A stretch of DNA of 64,000 bases, taken from contig VWPU01004148.1 of NCBI GenBank assembly GCA_013398955.1, forward strand, positions 248,001 through 312,000, written 5' to 3'. This document shows positions 13,262-23,784 of the stretch, piece by piece. Origin of the DNA: Callaeas wilsoni. Lineage: Eukaryota; Chordata; Aves; Passeriformes; Callaeidae. The notes below the pieces were generated by a model. It was not told the DNA's origin, searched no databases, and saw nothing but the letters and a program-made list of their open reading frames with translations. Both the position numbers and the translations under genes were made by a program. Numbering within the stretch: position 1 is the stretch's first letter; each line of letters opens with the position of its first letter.

Positions 13262-13285
13262 TTTTTTTTTTTTTTTTTTTTTTTT
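13262..13285. repeat. Poly(T) tract, 24 bp
   Basis: Uninterrupted run of 24 T. No LINE or processed pseudogene body is recognisable on either side, so I treat it as a simple repeat and not as a retrotransposition tail. Confidence 0.85.
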
Positions 13286-13289
13286 GGCT

Positions 13290-14810
13290 GATGAAAAATC
13301 CCTTATTTCCGCTGGTTGGCCAAAGGTACTAGTCATGTGTAATATTGTGTGATAAAATGATGTTAGCTTTATTATCTTTGGTTTTAACTACTTTTATTAG
13401 GAAAAAATCAATTAGGAACTAACTTAGGTATTAACTGCCATTTTACTTCTCTAATGCTTGCTGCAAGGATTCTTTTTCCACCCATAGTGGTTTCCAGATG
13501 ACATCTTTAAACTATTTAAAATCATGCTTGTCTAACTAGAAGATTAAAGAAATATCATTCCAAGAAAGACACTGATTATTATAAGGCTAGTAAGTAATTT
13601 TAATTTTTTTCTTTTCTCTCTGGGATTATTAGAAAAAGTCTTACTTTTAAATTTCTTGCCATGGCACAAAATATACAAAAAGAAGCAAAATACAAGGAAT
13701 CATGAATTATGAAAAAAACCCAAACCAACAGGTTCAGAGTTAAAGGTAGATGAATCCTTTATTTTACAGTTGCTGTGGGGTTCTTTGTGTGGAACATTTC
13801 TACTTACATGGAACAGTTACTCTGAATATAACTAACAACATAGCTGTGTCTTACTCTACCCTCAGCGCTTAAAGGAAATTATCAGGAGGTTTTTCGGGTA
13901 CAACCAAAAGAAAGTTACTCCTGTAAAGCAATTTTAAAGCCTAGTTGAATTGAGAAAACATGAAATACAAATTCATATATAATTCATGCATATTATAGAA
14001 GGTATCTTATCTATTTGTTGCAATAAAATGCCAACTACCTCTTGGGAGAAAAGGAGACAGCTCCTTGTTTGTAATGAATATAATACTACCATTTAAAAAA
14101 CAAGCAAAACCAAACTAAAGCCCAACCTGTGCTGTAAAAACATTTCATGCTAAACCAGATAGATCATTAGATGGTGCAGTTTGGAGTTCATAAATGCAGA
14201 GATCCCAGTGTAAAAAATAGATAATTTTGGAATCAAGAAGGAATCAATTTAAATGCTGTCACATATTCATTTGTCACTAATGTAAGTTAAGTAGCAGCAG
14301 TTCTGTTGAAATAAAAAGAAGGATGGCACAGAATATTTGTGGGGATATTTTTTTAACAAAGCACTTCATAAACACCCTCCTCAAGAGTAAAGTACTGGTT
14401 GATTAAGTTCTGCAAGACAGTGTGAGTACTGTGCTGTTTACTGTGTCTACTGATCTATCTAGATATCCACAGGTCATTTTGCTGCAAACCTCATTTCTGT
14501 CCTTGAGGAGCTCCTATACTCCAGCAGAAACACTTCGGTATTTTAGAGAGACAATCTTTTAGGATATTATCTCAGAATGCCTTATAGTAATGAAGACAGC
14601 TGCTATCACAAAGGAAAACTGCTCAGTTCATATAGGTTTAACCAAATCATATCTGAAATGGTTTATTGGTTTGCTAATGACATGCAATTAACTTGCAAAC
14701 ATTGAATGATACATCCAGGATCAATATCACTAGCAGAATGGATAAATCACAAGACCAGACATTATGAAATGTTAATAAATGCCTACTAATTTCTAAGCAG
14801 CCTTTTATAA
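13290..14810. other. Unique AT-rich noncoding sequence
   Basis: No repeat family, RNA gene or credible coding frame seen. Confidence 0.6.
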
Positions 14811-14819
14811 CTAATTCCT

Positions 14820-15181
14820 CAGAGGTATAATGCTGCACAGTTATGTGCACTCCTCCTACACAGACCCAGGCCATGTGGGTTACAGATGTGCACATTCTCA
14901 TTGGGGAGTTCTTGGACACCTGCCCACAGACCCTCCTGTAGGATATGTGCTGCTGTGGTTCTACCTGTACCCATCCTGCTCCCTGTGACCCTGTGAGATG
15001 ACATCCGTGCCCCTGGGGCAGGTCTTCCCATGCCAGACGCCCAGGAGAGGTGTGCAGGGCGCCTGTCCCTCCCGAGAGAGCTCTGTCTGCCCCAGGCAGG
15101 CAGAGGTGGTGATGCTGATGGGGTGGCTTTTAGCAGTGCCCAACCTGGTATGCTGCAGCTCTTCCTTCTTTTCCCAAGGTC
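14820..15181 (-). mobile_element. ERV-associated GC-rich block, copy 2 (possible leader or internal remnant)
   Basis: A strongly GC-rich island directly downstream, in minus orientation, of the LTR at 15182-15700. Its first 130 bp match copy 1 at 1465-1588. A minus frame runs open for 122 residues (14819-15187) and begins next to the LTR edge. It is basic and proline/serine rich, with no recognisable matrix, capsid or zinc-finger motif. The block could be a retroviral 5' leader, a gag remnant or a long U5. No primer binding site beginning with TGG is evident at the junction, so the exact LTR boundary is uncertain. Confidence 0.4.
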
Positions 15182-15245
15182 TGTCACTGAAAACCCAGGA
15201 AATACATTATCCAGGCAGTTTGTTAGGTTAGAAAGCCAGCATTAC

Positions 15246-15251
15246 TTTATT
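15246..15251 (-). promoter_or_regulatory. LTR polyadenylation signal AATAAA
   Basis: Plus-strand TTTATT, minus-strand AATAAA followed by G, in the context GGTGAATAAAGTAATG. Correctly placed downstream of the LTR TATA box. Confidence 0.55.
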
Positions 15252-15313
15252 CACCGCTGATGTACATGGGGGAACTCTTCACCTATCATGCACACCAATT
15301 ATCAAGCTTTTAA

Positions 15314-15323
15314 CTATTTATAC
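15314..15323 (-). promoter_or_regulatory. LTR TATA box GTATAAATAG
   Basis: Plus-strand CTATTTATAC reads as GTATAAATAG on the minus strand. It lies about 65 bp upstream of the polyadenylation signal in the same orientation, the expected U3/R spacing for a compact retroviral LTR. Present-day activity is unknown. Confidence 0.55.
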
Positions 15324-15704
15324 ATTTTAGCAAACAAAGGGATTAGTGCTCACTGGCTGCAAGTGACATAGTTCTTAATCTGTATTCTGTTTTCTGTTGG
15401 TTGATGATTCTCTCACTTCTCATCCTAATTAGTCTGCATGCTCAGTTTCTCTCTTGGGTCGGTGGGTTTCTTGGGTTGCCAGTCTGTGGATCAGTGGTCA
15501 GAGATCCTCCTGTCAGAGTTACCTTTTACCCACCTGGAGCTGATTTCAGGACAGTTGCTGAGTCGGTTTTATTAATTTCTTCCTTATCTTGGGAGTACAG
15601 CCAAATGTCCTTGTGGCCCATAAATTCTGCCATTATCAGTGGTACATCCTTTTTCCCAAGGTAAGTTAACTTCCTCTCTCATGTCTGAGGTCACTGAAGC
15701 ACAT

Positions 15705-18700
15705 CAAGCCCTAACCTCTAATTTGAGGTGGACATCACTTGCATCTTGCTTGTTAGCTGATCTGTTTCATGGATTAAATATCTTTTTATCTTGGAAGATA
15801 CTTATAAAATAAAATATGCTTTTATTGTACATCTTCTATAGGTGAACTTGTAAAAAAAGAATATTTTGAAAATAGTTAAAGAAGTTTTTGGTTTTCTGTC
15901 TGTGTGTTAGAAACTATATTGCTTTATGCTGTTATGACAGCCAGATAAAACTAACATGACAGCCATCTTTACTGTTATACCTGGGGATGTAAGCTTTCAT
16001 ACTTTCCTTTCTGAATTGGGACAATTAGAAAGTTAATGGTTCAGGAATATGCTAATATTGACATCTTACCTTAATAAAATGAGAACTGCACATATGATTT
16101 ATTGGTAGGTCTTGATTACACTAAAGATTATACACGTCAGGAAGCTCTGCATAATTGAAAAGCTGTACTATGAGAAATACTGTGATGCAAGCCAATTTTA
16201 GGCTCCAAAAGATGATATTTCCCTAATTACAGGCCTGGTATCAGCACACAGCATGAGCCCGTGTTCAGATTTGGTTTAAGCAGCAGTTCCTACAAAAGCG
16301 CTGATGTTAACGCTCTGGTTCTGAGCAGAGCTGAATTGGGATTCAGTACAATGAGAGTTAATACATACAGATAAGGGTTGGAATAAAAAAACAGTTGCCA
16401 AGCTATGTCTGCAACCAGTTCATAAGGATCATCTGGCTATGCTCATATCTTTGATGTGTAGAAGTTCCTGTGTTAGACTGGAGTTGGGCTCAAGTTTGAG
16501 TCTGATTAGAAGTAGGAGGGTATCCTACATAAATTTTCCTTGCTAGTGTCACTCCATCAGTTCTGAAGTTTGCTGGAATAGCTGCCTACTCCAGTCACAT
16601 CTGATTCTTCTGATATTTCTTCTGCCTCCTCTCAACATGGCATGGGACAGCTATATTTCAGATGTGCAAGGTCATTATTCTTGATAGATAAGATGGTAGT
16701 TTGCCTTCTGGAATTCCCTGTTATTATTCTGTGGCTTGTAATCTGTCCTTCCTACCACATTTGCACCCTCATGGATCAGTCAGTATACACAATCTCAGCA
16801 GACTTTTGCACTAGGAATTGTCACACCAAATTGAGACTCAAATCAGGGAAAAATAGTTTGTCTGTAAACTTACCATAACTAATAGAAGAAAAATGCAGTG
16901 ACGTATAAGCAGTACTGTTATGGGAGAGTACACTGACAATTTTAATTATGCTACTTCCAGTATCTATTGATACAGCTTCAATATGACTGGATAAGCTGTG
17001 GAGTAGTAAACATGTTCAGAAAATAGTTATATTTCTTCTACTTGGTGTTTCTGCAACACAAGTTCAATTTTTGCCTTAGTAAACAATTTAAAGTAATAGG
17101 GAATCCACTTGGGATAATGCAAATTTTTTCTTTGCATGCCAAAAAGAAACATAATAATGAACTCTGCTTTCACACTCTCTATTTAGTAAGAAAAACAAAT
17201 AAAAAGAAATTGCAATTGCTAAAAATAATTTACTCAGCAAGTGTTAATGTTAGTGTCCTGAGTGATAAAGGTCTTGTGTATAGCTCATTACCATATTAGC
17301 ATATCAGAGTAGCTTCTTTTTCCAGAGAGATACCTTGCCAAATATCTTAAGCCTTTGATTTAAATTTGGCTCTGCATTGGTACCTTACTCATTCGTTTTG
17401 AATTACTAGAGTTAGTGAAGCAATAGAAACAGTTTTTTTCAAAATTCTAATTCTGTACTATTTTACTGTACAAGCAGAAGGAGGGAAAGAAACCTGGATT
17501 TTCAAACACAACTGTTCCTTCAGTCTTCTTTTATTCATCAAATATTGAGCTTGTATTATAATATGTTATGAGATGATGGAAGTTTCTTTGTCAGAAGCAA
17601 TTTCATGGCTTGATATACTTTTTTTTTGATCATAACTGCATGAAAATCATGTTGATGGAATCATTTTCAAGATGCTCCAAAATGACAATGAATAAATCTA
17701 CTAAATGTAAGGAAATGCATCCTGAGACTTCAAAATAGGAACCATTCCTTCATGGTGATGCCTGATAAACTCTGTATTTAACAATCAGTCAAGCTTTCTG
17801 CTATGAACACACTGATTTTTTCGTATTTATATTTAACATCTCAGCCTATATAAGGTAAATTCCATCGGTTTATGGATGGAATGTAACAATGGCTGTCAGA
17901 ACAGATAAATACTTGGTTCATCAAAATCAAAATGTATTCATGTTTGTTTTTCAATTTAGAAGCATCACAGACAACAAAAGCCCATCTCGAAAGGTTGATG
18001 CTTTCTGAATTCTCTTACCCATACAAAAAATAGAATCTAATAATAGTTTTAGGAGTATATCTCTGCTGACAAAATTTTAAGTCCTGGTAGCAGATATTTG
18101 TTAGAAAAATAACCATTCACATGAGATATGAATCTTCAAAAGTATTTTCCTTGAGATTTCCAGAATTCTGTTTCACATAAAATGTTTTTTGCTGTATAGT
18201 TAGAAAGATTCAATAAAAAGAGAGTAAATCAGTGCCCCCAGTGATCAGCATGTATCAGAGTACTGCATTTGCACTGGAAAAGTTTTTTAAAAAAATGACA
18301 AAGATAATAGCTGTGTTGAATAAATTAGGCTAGTGAGAACTACTTGTGATTGAGAAAAAGAAATAATCAGTCTGCCATTAATAAAGGGCAGGGGCCAGGG
18401 ACTAGTAGGAAAGGTAAACTACAGAGCCAGAGCTTCTCTTGTGTTTTGTCTTATTTCAGGCTGTCATGAAATAACTTCTTCTCTTGAGGTTGCTGCTGGA
18501 GTGCTTCATTTCCATTTTTGTTTAAAAATATTGAAAAGAGGATTTGGAGTCTGATCTCCCGCTATTCAGGAAACAAAACCACCCATGAGATTATGGATTT
18601 CTTTAAGTTTTTGTGCTAAGTTTCAAAATACCTTTTTCCTTAATGACGAAAAGAATATTTCATGTTTAAAACATCTGAAGATTTAAGCCATTTCCTATCA

Positions 18701-19765
18701 TTTGAAATTCAGTGATCTGTAGCAGGCTAAAAAGCTTTAGTGAATTGTGGGACATGAAAGTATGGGAAATGGGGGAGGGAATCATCTCACAAAAAAGTGT
18801 TTTCTGTGCACCTGCCTAAGCATTTAACTATGAAGATTAGAAGGGAATGCAATGCTTGCAGCTGTGTTTGCTCTGTGGTGAAAAGGGACAAACAAGAAAA
18901 TGAGACAATCTTTTTCAAAGGAAAAAAATGTTTATAAAAACTATTTTTAAAAATTGTATCAATAAACAAGTGACCATAACACAGCTAGAAGTAATTATTG
19001 GCCAGTGATATGCTGATCAGACTGAATGATTTATTATTCCCTATTTAGAAAAAAATCGTATATGAAGGAGGAATAAATCTTTAATACTCCACAAGACAAT
19101 TGTATCATTTTTGTTGTGGAAAGTTCTGAAAATATATTTTTAAAAAATATATTATTTATATTAGTAATATAAAGTATGGGAGAATCAGATATGTGGATCA
19201 TCTAAAAGCAGGTATCAAAACCAGCTTTAGAAATATCCCAGCATCATACAGAGAAAGAGTGGTGACTGGAAAATTTATTTCAACTTTTTGTGAATATATA
19301 ATACTAATTTTTTTATTCAGAAGAATGAAAATTAAAAGTCTTGTTTGTTTTGTGTGGGTTTTTAAAATTGAAAACCTATTTTTAATTTAAAAAAAGAAAA
19401 CAAAGGAAAATATGTATAAAAGAAAGAAAAGTATGTATAAAAAAATGCTATGAATATAATGGGACTGTATATTCACATTTCATTTTTTAGCCAAACTTTC
19501 ATTTCCTTGTGTATATTAACATCTCCTTCCTTAACTCTATGCATTCTAAATGCTCTCATTGGAAATAAGGAACATATATTACATAACGTATGAATCTCTG
19601 AAGAGCCAAAGATGAAGTACAAGACAATCAATTGATTTTTATATCTGAAAGACGGTGAAATGAAAGCAATGTCTGAATAATATATAATTTTTTTAAAAAT
19701 TATTTTAATTTGCTTATGTTCTAAGTAGCAGCTGAGAATTCAAGACATAAATAGGATCTCATGTC
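15705..19765. other. Long unique AT-rich noncoding stretch
   Basis: About 4 kb with no recognisable element. A segment at 16230-16370 is less AT-rich and lacks repeat character (it contains AAGCGCTGATGTTAACGCTC), so it could be a conserved noncoding element. ORFs here are 60 to 85 residues and show no domain. Confidence 0.55.
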
Positions 19766-19770
19766 TTTTT

Positions 19771-19980
19771 GTATTATTTTTTCAAGCTTTCTGTAAATCT
19801 TCCTTTCTTCAGACAAATTATTCTTAGATCAGGCCATTTTGTATTATTTTTTCAAGCATTCTGTAAATCTTCCTTTCTTCAGACAAATTATTCTTAGATC
19901 AGGCCATTTTGTATTATTTTTTCAAGCATTCTGTAAATCTTCCTTTCTTCAGACAAATTATTCTTAGATCAGGCCATTTT
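19771..19980. repeat. Three-copy 70-bp tandem repeat (minisatellite)
   Basis: Copies at 19771-19840, 19841-19910 and 19911-19980, period exactly 70 bp. Copies 2 and 3 are identical by eye and copy 1 differs by a single base (CAAGCTTTCTG against CAAGCATTCTG). The unit starts GTATTATTTTTTCAAGC and ends AGATCAGGCCATTTT. The near identity implies recent tandem duplication of formerly unique sequence. The unit has no open frame or known family. Confidence 0.95.
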
Positions 19981-19984
19981 ACTT

Positions 19985-20455
19985 GTTCCTTTGCATGAAA
20001 TCAGGAGCATGTATAATGTGAACGCACTTGAGTTGTAAGTGAAGCCTCTAACATTTAAACAATTCTGTTGTTATTATATTAATTTATAAGGACTGTATAA
20101 TTATCTGATATATCTTTGAATTTTTCAAAAGCTTTTAACTTTATAGCTTGTATTTAGGTAGTACTAAGAGGCAGTCCATGGACCATTCCTGATAGTCTGT
20201 ATTCCTTCATCTGCCTGAAACTGAGACCCAAGACAATTTGCTGGCAGAGATGTGTTCAGTTAGCATTCATACTTGGTATTGAGCTTGGATACATTTAATT
20301 TATTTTGTATATAGGTGTAAATAATCAAACCCATACATACCTACATATAAAAAATAACCTAGTATGTGGCCACCTGAAATGGAAGAACTCTGACAGTGAT
20401 TTACCCTGCATCTGAGCATCATGACATCTTTAATATGCCCTTCCCCAGCATCATA
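19985..20455. other. Unique AT-rich noncoding sequence
   Basis: No element recognised. Confidence 0.6.
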
Positions 20456-20459
20456 CTTT

Positions 20460-20590
20460 TAGATATGGAGGTATTATTATCCCATATCTACAAACAGGAT
20501 ATAGAGAAATTCTGATTGTGAACATAGCTGCTAAAAGTATCACATGCTTGGTCTATGAACCCAAGTGCTGGTACCTCTTTATTTTCTGCA
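20460..20590 (+). mobile_element. MIR-like SINE relic (tentative)
   Basis: The succession TATTATTATCCCATATCTAC, AACAGGATATAGAGAAAT, AACATAGCTGCTAAAAGTAT, TATGAACCCAAGTGCTGG follows the order of the mammalian-wide MIR core (TTATTATCCCCATTTTACAG, gap, ACACAGCTAGTAAGTGGC, TTCGAACCCAGG). The match is diverged, as expected for an element fixed before the amniote radiation, and could be partly chance. The 80-residue plus ORF that overlaps it (20518-20760) is not a gene in my view. Confidence 0.35.
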
Positions 20591-20594
20591 ATGT

Positions 20595-22165
20595 GGATAG
20601 AGAAGCATCAGTGTCTGTCACTGTCTGTTTATCCCAGAATTTAACCATCAAAGAAGTATGGAATCTGAGCAAGTTATTCCATATACTAAACACTCTTCAG
20701 AAAGGAGCACTTGGAAGCATTTACAACATATATGAACAGGTCTATACACAATATATCTGAACATTTAAACTTTATTAGAATAAATTTATAGGCTAAGCAG
20801 TTCTAGATTTGATGATATTATTCATATGTATACACATGTGTGTTCCTACTTATCACTTCCTTTCAGAAACAGAGGGGCAATACAAGAAGTGCCTATTTTG
20901 CTAAATAAAAAGAGAATAGAGGAAAAAATAATATTTTTCATTTCATTGCAAACAAAGAAAATCTAAAATAAAACAACTGCAAAGTCATCAGCTGTAATTT
21001 TCAGCTTTTCAGGATGTTACTATTTGCCAGATTTTTGAAAGACCTCACTTCAGTAGCTGTTGTGGTTTTTTTCTGAGTTTGGCCATAAGCATTGCAGTGG
21101 GAGTGAGAATATGCTGAGCTCTATTGAAATGTTGTTGATGCAGAACAATTGAATGAAAAATTTTGGTCCTGAGCCCTGTAGAATAACAAAATCCACATCA
21201 CCAAGCTCATAGTTATAGTTTATACCACCTGGCTCTTCTCTCCTTCAAAAACCTGAATATCATTCTGGATATAAAAAAGCATTTAACCATATAATTCATC
21301 TCAGATATAACCTGGAGGGAAAAATAAATCCCTGAGGTCTACTTTTTTATATCAACTAGATGTTGATATAAAGTATGACAACACTAAGTGCAAATTCTGG
21401 GATGTTCCTGGTTAAAAGTGTAGGATTTTGTTATGTTATGTTATTTTTGTATTTAGTTTTTGAGGTTTTTTGAGTCTATAAAAAGAAGAGGACAGAAAGA
21501 AAAGAGTTAAGGCAAACAGCCGGTAAGAAACTAAGCTATCTTAATAAGATTGGGGATGATGTCAAAACCAGAAAAGATTTCTTAAGAAATTATATTCTCA
21601 TTTTATAAATGTTATAAATTTTCCAAATTTTTCTCTATTTGAATTTTCATAGCATTAAGGATAGAACATTTAGTGCTTGGATAGTCCACAACATAAATGC
21701 TCTTTAATGCTTTTCCCCACATAAATTTTCTTCTCATACTCTCTGCCTAATCATCAGCCATTGTAATTTATTTCTCCTTCATCTGTTTAATCGTTGCCTT
21801 CACACCTTGAATATGAATGCAGTTCTGAATTCCTTCCTTTTTACATCCTTGCCCTTAGTGCCAAAGCATAGACAAGGACAACATAGATAATAAAGACACA
21901 GAATAGTTTCTATATATGATAGAGATGATATGACTTTAGGAGGGATATGAAAGAGATCCAAAAATCTTGACAAGCTTAATGAAAATGATTAAGAAACAAC
22001 CAATTCACTTTTTAGTCATAATAAACTCAGAGACATCTATTAAAGTTAGATCATGGGTTCAGAGCAAGTAGAAGGGATTTTTGTTTAATTAAATATGAAA
22101 CTCATTGCCACAGGATCTAGTGGATGGCAACTTTGCCTTTTTTTCCCATTTTTTTGGCAAAAGCT
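20595..22165. other. Unique AT-rich noncoding sequence
   Basis: Contains a short TATGT repeat (about three units) near 21431-21447. Nothing else recognised. Confidence 0.6.
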
Positions 22166-22168
22166 TAT

Positions 22169-23780
22169 TGTGTTAGTTTGAAACGATAGTGAGAAGATCA
22201 AGTGGAACTTGCAGAGAAAAGGACAGGTTCCGCTGTCCTCTGCCGAGTACAATCAGGACGGGGTGATAGGGAAGGAGATATTGGCCTTTCAAACATCAGA
22301 ATCCACCAGTAAGGTAGAAATAATTACTATCAAACTACAGAAGGAACTGTTACTTTATGGCTTAAGACAATCACAGAGAACAATAGCAAGAATAGGAGAA
22401 ATCTTTGTTAATGTATATAACTTACATTGTAAATAAGTATGGCAAACCGTAACAACCTAGAATCAGTGTAATACCTCATATTCACGATTAACACAAAGGT
22501 AGTTGAGTCATTTGAATTGAACGAACCATTGACCAGTTGCTGAATAGTAAAAAAACTGAAGAGTTTCTATTCTGACCTTCTAAAGGTGGAAATCTAAAAC
22601 CAAAAGAAAGAAGAGGAAACTCTTCACATAATTTATATGGCATGATGTTTTGTTGTTTTATTTGTAGGAATAATTGCAGCTTTGGTGTATGTCTGTTGTT
22701 CTTTTTATACATTCAGATATGTGTGCTCACTGCTCAGACCAGGAAGCCAGCTTCAGGGAATGCAACTCATAATTTCACAAACCATGCAGGGGAGTGAATT
22801 TTGGGGTTCACACATCTTTGGAATCAGACAAACTAGAGGATTCATGTGGCTCTTCCTATATCAGCAGAGCAGGGCCTAAGATCTTTTGCAACATCCACAG
22901 ATCAGTCAATAATTCATATGAACCCCAACTCCGGAAATGACCTTATACCTTTATACTTGTCCCCTGGTGGTTAAAAGGTAAACTGCCTTTGAAATGGAGG
23001 GCCCATTGCCTATTAACTGAAGGAAAATCTGAGGCTGTGGAATGCCCCTGGCTCCCACACCAAGTAGGACTTAACAGTATGTATTTTGCATATTATAATA
23101 ACATAGTAGGATTTCAGAATACACATAAATAGTCAGGATACACATAATACATCACACTCAGAAGTCAATGTCTTGCTAAACTCTGGGGAGATTGGCATAC
23201 CTGGGATCATCAAAGAAGGTATGCTATTACCAGGGATGTATAGAATTCCAAGATTCATATCTAATAGGGCTCCTTGTCTACTTTTCCCTTTTGATCCTGT
23301 TTCTCACCCTTTAAGACAACCAGATTATTTCAAAGCACCATATACGCTAAAAGTTAATTTTTTATGGTGCGTAGAACTCAACTGGGCGGGAACATTACCT
23401 ACAGATTCTTCCAACTACATGTGGGTGTGATCCAGACAAAACCCTATTTTAAAGCCTCTGAAGTACATGAACACCCCCTTAACAAACCTGTTCACACTTG
23501 TCCACACAAGTCCAACAAGTATTGAAAATGACTTTAAAAAATTGGTTAGCATTAGATAACCAGTCTACCTATGGCACTTTGAAATACTCTACTGGGCTCC
23601 TGATATCTAGGCTACTTGAAATTTTCCTTGGCTTCCATCTCTACTTGTAGTAAATGTGACTGGATTAGTTATAGATTATGGCCACTATATCGACATGAAC
23701 TTGTGGACATACTATTTTTTAAAAGGTAGAAATACATTATTAAAGAGAAAGATGAATATTTGTTTAATTTCTTTTTTCTA
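22169..23780 (+). pseudogene. Decayed coding-like segment, possibly of retroviral origin (unclassified)
   Basis: GC content rises relative to the flanks, and the plus strand holds several abutting open frames: 22209-22436 (75 residues), 22682-22879 (65), 23173-23430 (85), and a further frame around 23390-23520. Between about 22760 and 23180 one frame is interrupted by only a few TGA, TAG or TAA codons, as expected of old coding sequence. The residues are rich in tryptophan, cysteine and proline, which would suit an envelope-type or other extracellular protein. The start at TGTGTTAG could be an LTR edge, with 22169-22440 LTR-like. I recognise no diagnostic motif, no second LTR and no pol, so retroviral origin is inference. 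It could also be a decayed host retrocopy. Confidence 0.25.
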
Positions 23781-23784
23781 TCTC

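Larger units (their letters stand above)
15182..15700 (-). mobile_element. LTR of an avian endogenous retrovirus, minus orientation
   Basis: On the minus strand the order is right for an LTR: a U3-like region from about 15700, a TATA box (GTATAAATAG), a polyadenylation signal (GAATAAAG) about 65 bp further on, then a segment ending CAGTGACA at about 15182, consistent with a terminal CA. The block around 15430-15620 (for example ACCCACCTGGAGCTGATTTC on the plus strand) is typical of bird ERV LTRs as I recognise them, but I cannot name the family. The 5' boundary is approximate. No matching second LTR is seen in the window, so this is a solo LTR or the 5' end of a truncated provirus. Confidence 0.65.

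Noticed and set aside
1465..15181. A single full-length provirus bounded by the two GC-rich blocks
   Set aside because: The 13.5 kb between them is unique sequence with CR1 insertions and no gag or pol remnants.
19771..19980. CRISPR-like array
   Set aside because: Tandem copies have no spacers, and the genome is that of a vertebrate.
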